A program made the translations under genes and the position numbers. Shown here piece after piece: positions 14,310 to 23,495 of a stretch of DNA of 64,000 nucleotides; position 1 is the stretch's first letter; every line of letters begins with the position of its first letter. The notes beneath the pieces were generated by a model. That model searched no databases, had not been told where the DNA came from, and saw only the letters and a program-made list of their open reading frames with translations. The DNA comes from CAZHPA01 sp964533945 (GTDB lineage Bacteria > Bacillota > Clostridia > Lachnospirales > WRBF01), in contig CAZHPA010000002.1 of NCBI GenBank assembly GCA_964533945.1, positions 1 to 64,000 on the forward strand. Reading direction: 5' to 3'.

Positions 14310-14681
14310 ATGGCAAAATTAAATATTGATGACATTATTGATGCTATCAAAAATTTAACAGTTATAGAATTAAACGATTTAGTTAAAAAAGCAGAGGAAG
14401 AATTTGGCGTTTCTGCTGCTGCAGGCGTTGTTGCTGTTGCAGGCGGCCCTGCAGAAGCTGCTGAAGAAAAAACAGAATTCGACGTTGAACTTACAAACGT
14501 TGGGTCTGAAAAAATTAAAGTTATTAAAGTTGTTAGAGAAGTTAGCGGTCTTGGATTAAAAGAAGCTAAAGAATTAGTTGACGGCGCACCTAAAATACTT
14601 AAAGAAGCTGTGCCTAAAGAAGAAGCTGAAAGCATTAAAAAGAAATTTGAAGAAGTTGGCGCTGTTATTACAATTAAATAG
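14310..14681 (+). CDS. rplL: Ribosomal protein bL12 (L7/L12)
   Basis: TTGGAGG is followed by ATG 14310. The 123-residue product has the dimerising N-terminal domain (MAKLNIDDIIDAIKNLTVIE), an Ala/Gly hinge (about 35-50) and the C-terminal factor-binding domain (VIKVVREVSGLGLKEAKELV). It recruits translation GTPases. A terminator follows at 14705. Confidence 0.97.
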   Translation: MAKLNIDDIIDAIKNLTVIELNDLVKKAEEEFGVSAAAGVVAVAGGPAEAAEEKTEFDVELTNVGSEKIKVIKVVREVSGLGLKEAKELVDGAPKILKEAVPKEEAESIKKKFEEVGAVITIK

Positions 14682-14704
14682 TATAAACCTTTTCAATACA
14701 AATT

Positions 14705-14753
14705 GCACTCCAAATGTTAGGCAAAAAGCTTAATGTTTGGAGTTGCTTTTTTT
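14705..14753 (+). terminator. Terminator of the rplJ-rplL operon
   Basis: GCACTCCAAA pairs with TTTGGAGTTGC around an AT-rich loop, followed by seven T. Confidence 0.85.
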
Positions 14754-14831
14754 ATGGGCAAATATGTATTTAAATTCATTGATACTATTGTTGTAATCAT
14801 AATAAAATTTATGATTATCATAAAATAAATA

Positions 14832-14861
14832 TTGACAAACATGTATTTACTGGTATATAAT
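14832..14861 (+). promoter_or_regulatory. Promoter of the DUF2975-HTH-DUF4173 operon
   Basis: TTGACA (14832-14837), 18 bases, TATAAT (14856-14861), about 30 bases before the TTG start at 14893. Confidence 0.7.
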
Positions 14862-14892
14862 AGGCTAAACTTTAAAAGCAGGGGGCATTATA

Positions 14893-15345
14893 TTGAGGCT
14901 TGAAAGCTTATCAAAAATATTAAAAGTATGTTTACAAATAACTTTTATAGCAGGCTTATTAATTACAGTATTTCTAAGTTTTATTTTGAAGAAGTATTTA
15001 AGCTGGCATTTTTGGAATAACAGCCGCTACTATTGGGCGTGTATTGTTTTGCTAACACCTTGCGGAATATGCTCTTTAAACATACTGTGGCAACTAATTG
15101 GGCTATTAAAAACTATTCATAATAAAAACCCGTTTATCTGCAAAAACGTTACCGCATTAAAACGTATAGCCATAAGTTCTTTTATAATTTCTTTTATGTT
15201 TTTTGCCCTTTTATTTTTTCAAGTTACAACATTTACATTTACATTAGGCTACGTTTTTTTAATAGCAGGCTTTTCATTTACTGTTTTAACTGAACTTTTT
15301 CAAAAGGCAGTACAATACAAAGATGAAAACGACTTGACTATATAG
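14893..15345 (+). CDS. DUF2975 family membrane protein
   Basis: AGGGGG precedes TTG 14893. The 150-residue product has four membrane helices: about 12-32, 47-67 (YWACIVLLTPCGICSLNILW), 95-115 and 120-140. Between helices 2 and 3 it carries the DUF2975 motif IHNKNPFICKNVTALKRIAI. Function is unknown. Members are nearly always paired with a small HTH regulator, as here (15357). The stop is 11 bases before that gene. Confidence 0.8.
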   Translation: MRLESLSKILKVCLQITFIAGLLITVFLSFILKKYLSWHFWNNSRYYWACIVLLTPCGICSLNILWQLIGLLKTIHNKNPFICKNVTALKRIAISSFIISFMFFALLFFQVTTFTFTLGYVFLIAGFSFTVLTELFQKAVQYKDENDLTI

Positions 15346-15356
15346 GAGGAACGACA

Positions 15357-15572
15357 ATGATTGTTGTAAACCTTGATGTTATGATGGCTAAACGAAAGAT
15401 GAGCCTTAACGAACTTTCAGACAAAACCGGCATTTCAACTACAAATCTATCAATATTAAAAACAGGCAAAGCTAAAGCCGTGCGATTTTCAACGCTAGAA
15501 TTAATATGCAAAGCATTAAGCTGTCAACCGGGAGATGTTTTAGAATGGAGCGGCGAAATTAGCGAAGGGTAA
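15357..15572 (+). CDS. YozG-like XRE helix-turn-helix regulator
   Basis: AGGAGG precedes ATG. The 71-residue product is a single helix-turn-helix domain (LDVMMAKRKMSLNELSDKTG, ISTTNLSILKTGKAKAVRFS, LELICKALSCQPGDVLEW). This is the short Cro/CI type that normally accompanies DUF2975 genes and probably controls this operon. It lies between the DUF2975 and DUF4173 genes. Confidence 0.9.
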   Translation: MIVVNLDVMMAKRKMSLNELSDKTGISTTNLSILKTGKAKAVRFSTLELICKALSCQPGDVLEWSGEISEG

Positions 15573-15599
15573 TTATTTAAGAAGGTAGGCGATATAGCG

Positions 15600-17162
15600 A
15601 TGGACGAGCAATTAAGTAATCAATTAAATGAGAAATTAATGGAACAAATTAATAATAAAAAAGATGAAAAATTAAACATAAATATAAACATTACCAGAAA
15701 AGAAGCTATTGTTTTTGTTATTCCAAGTGCATTTATTTCAATTTTATATACAATATGCTTTAGCGGCATCGACGTGCTGCCTCAATTATCATTTACAATA
15801 TTTTGCCCTGTTGCGCTTGCAGCTTTAACGTTAACACTTAAACATTTGGGCATGTTTAAAAATAAAAGAGCTTTTATTTGGGCTATTCCAATTACAATAA
15901 TTTCATTGCTTAACTGCATTTTTAATTTTAATTTGTTTACTTATGGCAATGTATTAGTTATGCATATATTGTTTGCAATTTTTACATTTTGGGCAATTCA
16001 AAGTCAGCCTGCAAGTATATTTAAATCAACTGCTATTGTAAGCACAATACTTGGCAATTGGTTGGTTTTGGCTGCCTCTTTGAAAAAGTTATATACGGAA
16101 AAAGACGAAACAAGTAATAAACCCGCCATTTTTAAAAAAATATTATTAGGAATTGTAATTTCAATACCTGTATTAATTGTTATTGTTTATCTTTTGCTTT
16201 CCGCCGATATGGTGTTTAACAAACTTGTAGGCAAGTTTTTTAACAAAGCTTTAAGCCTTAGTTTTATTAATTTCTCTTTTATAATATCAGTTGTTTTATC
16301 ATGGATTTATGCAGCAGGTTATATATATCAAGCTAAAAAAGCTTGCGATGAAAATATAATTATCAATCTTCCTAATACAACTGCCGACGTTATTATTGGT
16401 GCTACATTTTTAACTATTTTAAACTTTGTATTTTTAGTATTTTCAATAATACAAGTAGCATATTTGTTTAACGGGGGTTTTATGACTTTACCCGATAACA
16501 TGGTTTATTCGCAATATGCAAGAGAAGGTTTTTTTCAACTGCTTCTTGTTACAGTTATTAATTTTTCTGTTTTAATAGTTTTTATGAGCATATTAAACGA
16601 TACAAGTAAAAGTAAGTTGCTTCGTGGATTGTTAACATCTCTTTGCTGTTTTACAGGAATATTAATTGCTTCATCATTTTATAGAATGTTTTTATATATT
16701 GATGCTTACGGATATACAACTTTAAGACTATCTGTTATTACATTTTTAGTTATGGAAGTATTTTTAATGATTATTACTTTTTTGAAGCTATTTAACGACA
16801 AAATTCCTTTTATAAAATGGTTTGCATTAAGCGGATTAATATTTTATATAATTGTAAATTTTACAGGTAGCGACTACTTTTCCGCTAAACTTAATGTTAA
16901 TATGTTTATAGCAGACAAACTCGATTACATTAATGTGCTTTATTTGTACCCTGACGAATTTTACGTAATTAAACCTTTGCTTCAAGATAATAACTATGTG
17001 TGCTATGATAATAAAATATACAAAAAGTCAAATTTTACAAAATTAAACTTAGAAAATTCAGAATCATTACTTAAACCTTTGTCAGAAGTTAGTTATTCAA
17101 CATATAACTATATGAATAATTGGCAAAGCTGGTCATACTTTAAGCATAAAGCTAATAAATAA
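15600..17162 (+). CDS. DUF4173 family polytopic membrane protein
   Basis: GAAGGTAGG precedes ATG. The 520-residue product has a polar start rich in Asn, Glu and Lys (about 1-30), then about 11 membrane helices, and a soluble C-terminal tail (about 435-520) rich in Tyr and Asn. Motifs YAREGFFQLLLVTVIN and FYRMFLYIDAYGYTTLRLSV are typical of DUF4173/DUF4153 proteins, whose function is unknown. It is the last gene of a three-gene operon closed by the bidirectional terminator at 17164. Confidence 0.8.
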   Translation: MDEQLSNQLNEKLMEQINNKKDEKLNININITRKEAIVFVIPSAFISILYTICFSGIDVLPQLSFTIFCPVALAALTLTLKHLGMFKNKRAFIWAIPITIISLLNCIFNFNLFTYGNVLVMHILFAIFTFWAIQSQPASIFKSTAIVSTILGNWLVLAASLKKLYTEKDETSNKPAIFKKILLGIVISIPVLIVIVYLLLSADMVFNKLVGKFFNKALSLSFINFSFIISVVLSWIYAAGYIYQAKKACDENIIINLPNTTADVIIGATFLTILNFVFLVFSIIQVAYLFNGGFMTLPDNMVYSQYAREGFFQLLLVTVINFSVLIVFMSILNDTSKSKLLRGLLTSLCCFTGILIASSFYRMFLYIDAYGYTTLRLSVITFLVMEVFLMIITFLKLFNDKIPFIKWFALSGLIFYIIVNFTGSDYFSAKLNVNMFIADKLDYINVLYLYPDEFYVIKPLLQDNNYVCYDNKIYKKSNFTKLNLENSESLLKPLSEVSYSTYNYMNNWQSWSYFKHKANK

Positions 17163-17163
17163 T

Positions 17164-17195
17164 AAAAAGCGCCTATCATTGTGATAGGTGCTTTT
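17164..17195. terminator. Bidirectional terminator between converging genes
   Basis: AAAAAGCGCCTATCA pairs with TGATAGGTGCTTTT with a three-base loop; A and T runs flank both sides. Confidence 0.85.
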
Positions 17196-17703
17196 AGCAT
17201 ATAATTGTATATTCATCTTTTCTAATTTCAACAACAGAAGCTAAAACGTTTCCGCTTTCTGTTATTTCAATAACTCCATATGTTGGAAATCTACTATGAC
17301 GTGGTAATGAAATGCTACCTGGATTTAAAAATGTTATATCTTCATCGTAAAATACTGTTGGTGTGTGAGTATGCCCGAAAAGACAAATATTTGCTTTCTT
17401 GTTTTTTGCCGCAGCAGTAATTTCAGATAAAGTATGTTTAACGCCGTAATCGCTGCCGTGTGTTAAAAATATTGTTTTATTTGCAATATTTAATATAAGC
17501 TCGTTTTCATAAAATCGTGAATAGTCGCAATTTCCCCGTATTGTATAAAAATCAATGTTTGGGTATAACCATTCAAAGTTGCCAATGTCTTCTACGCAAT
17601 CCCCTAAGTGAACGACAACTGCTATTGTTTTGTGTATCTTTTTCAAAACTTGAGTAACATTTGTTGTTTTATTATGCGAATCACTTAAAACAAGTATTTT
17701 CAA
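17194..17703 (-). CDS. YfcE/MJ0936-type metallophosphoesterase
   Basis: The start is TTG 17703, giving MKILVLSDSHNK. The 169-residue product has the calcineurin-like metal-binding motifs in order: DSHN, VVHLGDCVED, IRGNCD, LTHGSDYG and LFGHTHTP near residue 125. These coordinate two metal ions. Family members hydrolyse phosphodiesters in vitro. The gene follows rdgB, a common pairing in Clostridia. A perfect AATCCCTGC/GCAGGGATT hairpin lies between them (about 17724-17747). Confidence 0.9.
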   Translation of the reverse strand: MKILVLSDSHNKTTNVTQVLKKIHKTIAVVVHLGDCVEDIGNFEWLYPNIDFYTIRGNCDYSRFYENELILNIANKTIFLTHGSDYGVKHTLSEITAAAKNKKANICLFGHTHTPTVFYDEDITFLNPGSISLPRHSRFPTYGVIEITESGNVLASVVEIRKDEYTIIC

Positions 17704-17723
17704 GAAATTTTCCCCCGATTAAT

Positions 17724-17747
17724 ACAAATCCCTGCCAAAAGCAGGGA
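17724..17747 (-). terminator. Hairpin between rdgB and the phosphoesterase gene
   Basis: AATCCCTGC and GCAGGGATT form a perfect 9-bp stem around a five-base loop. The following T run is weak, so partial termination or mRNA stabilisation is possible. Confidence 0.45.
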
Positions 17748-17753
17748 TTATAT

Positions 17754-18344
17754 TTATAAAATTTTAAAAATTTTTTCCTTCATTAACCTAAGCGCGTTGC
17801 CCCGATGGCTAATTTCGTTTTTTAATGACGAAGGCATTTGCGCTGTTGTCATTTCGTATTTAGGAACATAAAAAATTGGGTCGTAGCCAAAGCCGTTTTT
17901 GCCTTTTGCTTCATATGCAATTACCCCTTCTATAGTTCCTTGCGCCGTAATTATTTCATTGTTAGGAAAAGCCGCCGCAATAACACAAACAAAACGTGCT
18001 GTTCTTTTTTCGTAAGGAACATCTTTAAGCATTTCAAGAATTTGCTTGTTTTTTATTTCATATGGCGTATCTTCTCCTAAAAATCGTGCAGAATAAACAC
18101 CCGGTTTTTTATCTAAAAAGTCAATTTCAATCCCAGAATCATCTGCCAAAGTTACTTTTCCTGTAAACTTCATAATTTCTACTGCTTTTTTAATAGCATT
18201 TTCAGAAAACGTTTCTCCGTCTTCAACAACAGATACGTCAATGCCTGCTTGTGTCATAGAAATAATTGGGCGGTTTAAATCACTTAAAATTTCACGAATT
18301 TCTATTAATTTGTGTTCGTTTTTCGTTGCAAAAATTATGTCCAT
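17754..18344 (-). CDS. rdgB: RdgB/HAM1 XTP/dITP diphosphatase
   Basis: The 196-residue product starts MDIIFATKNEHKLIEIREIL. It has the family motifs FATKNEHK, VTLADDSGIEIDFLDKKPGV, YSARFLG, GKNGFGYDPIFYVP and a C-terminal SHRGNALR. It hydrolyses deaminated purine triphosphates such as dITP and XTP to monophosphates, keeping them out of DNA. It lies just downstream of hpf (11 bases apart). Confidence 0.95.
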   Translation of the reverse strand: MDIIFATKNEHKLIEIREILSDLNRPIISMTQAGIDVSVVEDGETFSENAIKKAVEIMKFTGKVTLADDSGIEIDFLDKKPGVYSARFLGEDTPYEIKNKQILEMLKDVPYEKRTARFVCVIAAAFPNNEIITAQGTIEGVIAYEAKGKNGFGYDPIFYVPKYEMTTAQMPSSLKNEISHRGNALRLMKEKIFKIL

Positions 18345-18355
18345 ATTAAAATACC

Positions 18356-18895
18356 TTAAAATTCAGGTTCAATAAGCCCGTATGCGCCGTCTTTGCGCTT
18401 ATAAACAACGTTAACTTCTTCAGTTTTAGAGTTTCTAAACACATAAAAACTATGACCTAATAAATCCATTTCCATTACAGCTTCTTCAGCATCCATAGGC
18501 TTTAATGCAAACTTTTTAATTTTTTCAATTGTTGGGTGTTGTTCGTCGTTTGCTGCTGCTTCTTTGAATAAATTATCAAATTCTGGTTTAAATGCAACAT
18601 CTTTACGAACTCTTTTCTGCAAGCGGTTTTTATATTTAAGCAATTGCTTTTCCAATTTATCAACAGTTTCGTCGATTGAAGCAAACATATCATCTGTTGT
18701 AACTTCTGTTCTTAGTATTCGCTTTTGCAAAGGAATTGTAACTTCAATAGTTTGTTGATGCTTTAGCGTATTGCAAGTTACATATACTTCAGTGCTTTCA
18801 GGGAAAAGCTTTTCAAGCTTTGAAAGTTTTGAAATAATCCTTTCTTTAAGAGCATCTGTTAAATTTATATTTTTTGCTGTGAAATGGTATTTCAT
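18356..18895 (-). CDS. hpf: Ribosome hibernation promoting factor, long form
   Basis: GGAAGTGG precedes ATG 18895. The 179-residue product has the N-terminal S30AE fold (MKYHFTAKNINLTDALKERI, VYVTCNTLKHQQTIEVTIPL) and the C-terminal dimerisation domain (KPMDAEEAVMEMDLLGHSFY, FRNSKTEEVNVVYKRKDGAY). Long HPF dimerises 70S ribosomes into inactive 100S particles in stationary phase. Length and motifs are standard. Confidence 0.96.
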   Translation of the reverse strand: MKYHFTAKNINLTDALKERIISKLSKLEKLFPESTEVYVTCNTLKHQQTIEVTIPLQKRILRTEVTTDDMFASIDETVDKLEKQLLKYKNRLQKRVRKDVAFKPEFDNLFKEAAANDEQHPTIEKIKKFALKPMDAEEAVMEMDLLGHSFYVFRNSKTEEVNVVYKRKDGAYGLIEPEF

Positions 18896-18968
18896 TTAAA
18901 CCACTTCCTTCCTAATATCTTTTGTGTTTGAAAAAGATGTTTATTTTTGAATTAACCTTATAGTATTA

Positions 18969-21437
18969 TTATTCTTTAAAAAACCACAAAACCCTTTTTT
19001 TATTTCCAAGTTTGCTTAAAAGTTGCAAATAACAATTTTTAACATTTGAATGCTCGTCTTTTGATATATCTTTTTTGCTATACACTGCTTTATAATATAT
19101 TGAAGCAGCCAAATCAAGTGGAACAGAATAATCGTTTTGTCTGTACCGCATTGAAAAGCTTTCGGGTGTGTCTGTATTTAAAATTTCATAGCCTAAAAAC
19201 TTAAGAAGTTTAACCGTTAAATTAAAGTAATGCACAACAGATTCATTTAACGGAAGTTTCCTTATTTTATTATAATATAGCTTAATTTTTAAAATTCTAT
19301 ATGCAGCATAAAGCAAAAATACGGCAAAAACAAAGCACATAGCAGAAATCAACATATTGCTATATGAAATATTGGTTATATTAAGCTTTTCTGTTTGCAA
19401 CACGTCATCAAGTGGCAAAGACGGCAAATCAACTCCTAAATCTTGTAAATATCTTTCATAATATGGGCTATTTGTCATTTGGTCGTCATTAAAAATATCT
19501 GAATTTGGCGGTTGGTTATCATAGAAAGAGCTTGCATACGAAGCTGTTGCTTCAAAAGGAAACCATCCAAACCCTTCAAAATAAACCTCTGCCCATGCAT
19601 GAGCGTTTAAATTTGTAACGTTATAAGCGCCATCTATTTTTTGGTCGGGTGTTACAAAACCTTCAACGTATCTAGAAGGAAGCCCAATGCAGCGTGTTAA
19701 AACTGCCATTGCACTGGCGAAATATGTGCAGTACCCTTCTTTGCCTTCAAAAAGAAAATAATCTACAAAATCGGAATCAAGTGGTATATTTTCGGGTTCA
19801 AGTGTATATTTATATGTTTCTAACAAATATTCTTGTATATTTTTAGCTTTTTCAAAATCTGTTAAAGGTTTAGGTTCGTATGTTGAAGATACCAAAGAAC
19901 CTAAACTTGGCTTTTGTGAAATGCTTTCCGCAAGCTCGTAAACACGTTCTGGAACTGTTTGAGGCAAAGCAGTATACTTTTCGTACACTGCGTCGGCATA
20001 AGGAGCAAGAGTATTAGGAAAGTATGACATTTCATCAAGTATTAAATTGTTTCCCAAAAGAAAACCTGAAAGAAAGCTTGAAATTTCTTTATAATACCCT
20101 CTGCGGCTATTTAGTGAATAAATTCGTTCGTAGTTTAACTTTAAATAATTGTATGAATATGTTGAGTTGGCAGGCAAAATTTCTTTAGCTCTTAAAGCGC
20201 CATTTCCATTCATTAAAACTTCTACGCTTTGTTCAATTTCAAGCCCTGTATTTTTTCCTACTGTAAATATAGTTCCCGTTCTTGCTTTTCCAATATCTAT
20301 TGTTAAATTTCTTCTAAAAATCCGCCCCATTCTTTGTTCGGTTAATGAAGCATGGGAAAGAACGCCGCTTAAAAAATGAGGATATGTTATCGAATTTGAA
20401 AAAAATTCGTTAACTTCATGCATTTGCATTTCATGTGAATATTTAACAAATTGCTCATCTGAAACAAGCCAAGAATCTCCTGTGTATATGTCTTTATATG
20501 CTCCTGCTAAATATATTTTTTCGTCGTCATTTGAATACACTTTCATAACTTCTCGGTCGTTTAGCGCAACTTTTCCCCCAAGCTTATTGTTTCTTTGGGA
20601 AAATCCTGTTGACTGAAACGAAAAGTATTTGGGATTAAACGCAAAATATAAATAGTCCCTTGTGCTTTCTATCGGGTTTTCAAAAAACTTACTTATTTTT
20701 TGTTTTTCAAATTTAACCCCCGGTTTTGGCAAAAGCGTTGCAATTAATAAAACGATTGTACAAATTGGTATTATAGAAAATGTGAATGCTCCGTTTCCGT
20801 TTTGCCCTGAATTTAGTTTGCTTAACAAATCCATTTTTTTAACAAACAAAACAACAATGCAAAATAAAAACAGCAAAAAGGGGGTGTCGTTTGAATAATA
20901 TTTTAAAATCCAGCTTGCCGAAAAAACTATTATGCCAAACGTAAGTAATAAATAAAAGTTAAATGATACATATAAAACCATTACGGTAATTAGAGAAACA
21001 AGAAAACATATAGCTATTATAACAATTGAAACATATTGCCTATCATAGGGCAAGTAGCCCCTAATAAACAAAACCGTATCGTATATAAGCCTTGCAACTT
21101 CATAAATAAAGCCTTCTTTTGGACTTTGCAGCTCGTAATATATATATGTTCCAAACAAAACTAAAATTGCGGTTGATATATACATTGAATATTTGTTGTA
21201 AAATATAATCATAAGAACTAAAAGTATTGAAAATCCCATTAAAAACAAGTTTTTTTGCGATACTTCTAAAACAGTGCCTGAAATAATAGAGGAGCAAATA
21301 GAATACACATAAATGCTTCCGATTAGCATATATATTGCGCTGTTTGCAAGCTTTTCTTTAACCGCAAGCCGCCAACAATTGTTTTGTTTCTTCTTTTTAG
21401 ATGGCTTAGATGGACTGGTAAATATGTCATAGCTCAT
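18969..21437 (-). CDS. TgpA-like membrane transglutaminase
   Basis: ATG 21437 (MSYDIFTSPSKPSKKKK) overlaps the end of the DUF58 gene by 11 bases, suggesting coupled translation. Six or more membrane helices (about 25-255) lead to an external domain with a transglutaminase core: GKEGYCTYFASAMAVLTRCI (Cys nucleophile), NLNAHAWAEVYFEGFGWFPF (His), and FEATAS where an Asp is more usual. A final membrane helix (about residue 700) and a DUF4129-like cytoplasmic tail (ESFSMRYRQNDYSVPLDLAA) follow. These proteins accompany MoxR and DUF58 partners. The substrate is unknown, probably envelope peptides. It is the last gene of the overlapping chain. Confidence 0.88.
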   Translation of the reverse strand: MSYDIFTSPSKPSKKKKQNNCWRLAVKEKLANSAIYMLIGSIYVYSICSSIISGTVLEVSQKNLFLMGFSILLVLMIIFYNKYSMYISTAILVLFGTYIYYELQSPKEGFIYEVARLIYDTVLFIRGYLPYDRQYVSIVIIAICFLVSLITVMVLYVSFNFYLLLTFGIIVFSASWILKYYSNDTPFLLFLFCIVVLFVKKMDLLSKLNSGQNGNGAFTFSIIPICTIVLLIATLLPKPGVKFEKQKISKFFENPIESTRDYLYFAFNPKYFSFQSTGFSQRNNKLGGKVALNDREVMKVYSNDDEKIYLAGAYKDIYTGDSWLVSDEQFVKYSHEMQMHEVNEFFSNSITYPHFLSGVLSHASLTEQRMGRIFRRNLTIDIGKARTGTIFTVGKNTGLEIEQSVEVLMNGNGALRAKEILPANSTYSYNYLKLNYERIYSLNSRRGYYKEISSFLSGFLLGNNLILDEMSYFPNTLAPYADAVYEKYTALPQTVPERVYELAESISQKPSLGSLVSSTYEPKPLTDFEKAKNIQEYLLETYKYTLEPENIPLDSDFVDYFLFEGKEGYCTYFASAMAVLTRCIGLPSRYVEGFVTPDQKIDGAYNVTNLNAHAWAEVYFEGFGWFPFEATASYASSFYDNQPPNSDIFNDDQMTNSPYYERYLQDLGVDLPSLPLDDVLQTEKLNITNISYSNMLISAMCFVFAVFLLYAAYRILKIKLYYNKIRKLPLNESVVHYFNLTVKLLKFLGYEILNTDTPESFSMRYRQNDYSVPLDLAASIYYKAVYSKKDISKDEHSNVKNCYLQLLSKLGNKKRVLWFFKE

Positions 21438-22587
21438 ATAAATAACAATCAACTCCATGCTCAAGCAAAGCATTATAAAGCTTTGACGAATGGTTATTAA
21501 TTTTTTTAACTACATAAATTAACACTACTTTATGCATATATTGTTCATAGCGAAGTATTCGCTGAAATAGTAAGTCGTTTAAATTTCCTGTAAAAATAAT
21601 AATATTTCCGCCGCCAACAACGCCGTTTGAAGCATCAATTATGTTATCGCAAACAGAAACAACGTCATATTGGCAATCAAATTCAAGCATTGTACATAGT
21701 TCGTATATTTTTTCAAACTCGAATATACCAGAAGCTTTAACAACTTCGGCGCTATATGCAAGTATAATTGGCATATTATTTCTAAGACAGTAATTAGAAA
21801 CTCCAACAAGTGCTTCAATCATTTTATCTTCAAAAACAATTTTATCGTCACCTTTTAAGTTTGGTGAATTATCGAAAACTAATAAAACACTGTTAATTAC
21901 TGCCGATTCATAGTTTTTAACTATTAATTCGTTCTTTTTTGCCGAAAGCTTCCAGTGAATTTTTTTAAAGCTATCAGAATATTCGTATTTGCGAATATCT
22001 GAAATTGTTGTGTAATCGTCTTCAAAAGGAATATGTTTTGAATATTCCCCTTCTCCTTCCAAAAGGTTACTTGAAATAGGAAAATGACCTATATTTAAAA
22101 TTTTAGGTTGCACTGTTAATGTAGGGTAGTTTAAAAACTTTCTTTTTAAGCAAAAAAGACCTAAGAAATCATTTAAAGCAACAGCATTTAGCCCAATATT
22201 GCATTGCCCTCTATATTTAGAACAAAAGCAAATTTTCAACTCATATGTTGTTCTTGGTTTTAAATTTAAGGGCTGTTGCATGTCGTTTAAAATATCAATG
22301 CCAAACTTTAAGCTAACAAGCCTTAGTTGCAAATTGTTTACAGAAAAAATATTTTTGTTTTTAATTTGCACTTTAATAATTTGATTTTGTTCTTTAATTG
22401 TTGGTTCTGCTTCAAGTGCTTGGGTTATAGTTATGTTGGAAACAGAAATTAATGTTAATATATATGAAAAAATTGGAAGCAAAAGCATGCAATAAAATGC
22501 AACAAATGCAACGCTATATTCTAACAAATACACAAGCAAAAGGCTTGCTAAAAGCATAAATAAATACAGTATTCTGCTCTTTTTCAT
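21427..22587 (-). CDS. DUF58 family protein
   Basis: ATG 22587 overlaps the moxR stop (ATGA). The 386-residue product has two N-terminal membrane helices (about 5-48), a beta domain, and the DUF58 motif around GEYSKHIPFEDDYTTISDIR and KKIHWKLSAKKNELIVKNYE (about 190-225). A von Willebrand A-like fold follows (VLLVFDNSPN). DUF58 proteins work with MoxR-type AAA ATPases and transglutaminases in envelope-related units. The exact role is unknown. A paralogue lies at 57586. Confidence 0.88.
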   Translation of the reverse strand: MKKSRILYLFMLLASLLLVYLLEYSVAFVAFYCMLLLPIFSYILTLISVSNITITQALEAEPTIKEQNQIIKVQIKNKNIFSVNNLQLRLVSLKFGIDILNDMQQPLNLKPRTTYELKICFCSKYRGQCNIGLNAVALNDFLGLFCLKRKFLNYPTLTVQPKILNIGHFPISSNLLEGEGEYSKHIPFEDDYTTISDIRKYEYSDSFKKIHWKLSAKKNELIVKNYESAVINSVLLVFDNSPNLKGDDKIVFEDKMIEALVGVSNYCLRNNMPIILAYSAEVVKASGIFEFEKIYELCTMLEFDCQYDVVSVCDNIIDASNGVVGGGNIIIFTGNLNDLLFQRILRYEQYMHKVVLIYVVKKINNHSSKLYNALLEHGVDCYLYEL

Positions 22588-23495
22588 AATACTCTAACAC
22601 TTTCTATTGCTTGCTCAATTACGTCTTTTGCAAAAATCTTTTTAAACTTTGCATCTTGCTTCATAATTATGCGATGTTCCAAAACATAAAACGACATTTT
22701 AATAACATCATCGGGAATAACAAAATCGCGCCCATTATAAAATGCCCATGCTCTGGCTGCTTTTGAAAGGCAAAGCGAACCCCGTGGGCTTGCCCCAAGC
22801 AAAGCTGCCGGATGTTCTCTTGTGCTTTTAACAATCGAAACTATGTAGTCGTAAATTTTTTTATCAACAAACACATTGTCAACAAAGTTTTGGATTTCAA
22901 TTACTTCTTCTGCATTTGATACAGGTTCTAAATTTTCGATTGGATTGCTTGCTTTAAAGCGTTCTAACATTTTGCTTTCTTCACTATAGGTTGGGTACCC
23001 AAGCGTTATTTTCATAAAAAAGCGGTCCATTTGTGCTTCGGGAAGCGGGTATGTTCCTAAATATTCAACGGGATTTTGCGTTGCAAGCACCATAAACGGC
23101 TTAGGTACGGCATATGTTTTGCCGTCAACTGTAACTTGGTTTTCTTCCATAACTTCTAAAAGGCAAGATTGGGTTTTTGGGGAAGTTCTGTTAATTTCGT
23201 CTGCCAAAATAAATTGGCTCATAATTGCGCCCTCTTTATATAGAAATTCCCCTGTTTTTGGATTGTATATAGAAAAGCCCGTTATGTCGGAAGGCATAAT
23301 ATCGGGCGTAAATTGTATTCGCTTAAACGACGCCGAAACGGATTTGGAAAGAGCATATGCAAGGCTGGTTTTGCCAACGCCGGGTACATCCTCAATTAAA
23401 ATATGCCCTTTGCAAGCAAGACAAATTACAGCAAGCTCTGCAGCAAAACGCTTGCCAATTATAACTTTTTCTATGTTATCGACAATCTTTTTGAT
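22584..23495 (-). CDS. MoxR-family AAA ATPase, probable AUC start
   Basis: The ATPase motifs are complete if translation begins at ATC 23493-23495: KKIVDNIEKVIIGKRF, Walker A DVPGVGKTS, Walker B ILADEINRTSPKTQ, then QNPVEYLGTYPLPEAQMDRF and sensor 2 GASPRGSL. AGGGAGG lies seven bases before ATC. In this frame a TAG stands five codons upstream and no ATG, GTG or TTG follows before 23297, which would delete Walker A. Total length (303 aa) is then normal. MoxR ATPases are chaperone-like. The gene overlaps RNase E/G by 20 bases and continues into DUF58 and TgpA-like genes. Confidence 0.85.
   Translation of the reverse strand: MKKIVDNIEKVIIGKRFAAELAVICLACKGHILIEDVPGVGKTSLAYALSKSVSASFKRIQFTPDIMPSDITGFSIYNPKTGEFLYKEGAIMSQFILADEINRTSPKTQSCLLEVMEENQVTVDGKTYAVPKPFMVLATQNPVEYLGTYPLPEAQMDRFFMKITLGYPTYSEESKMLERFKASNPIENLEPVSNAEEVIEIQNFVDNVFVDKKIYDYIVSIVKSTREHPAALLGASPRGSLCLSKAARAWAFYNGRDFVIPDDVIKMSFYVLEHRIIMKQDAKFKKIFAKDVIEQAIESVRVL

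Noticed and set aside
14264..14635. Minus-strand frame over rplL
   Set aside because: Antisense to rplL and low complexity.
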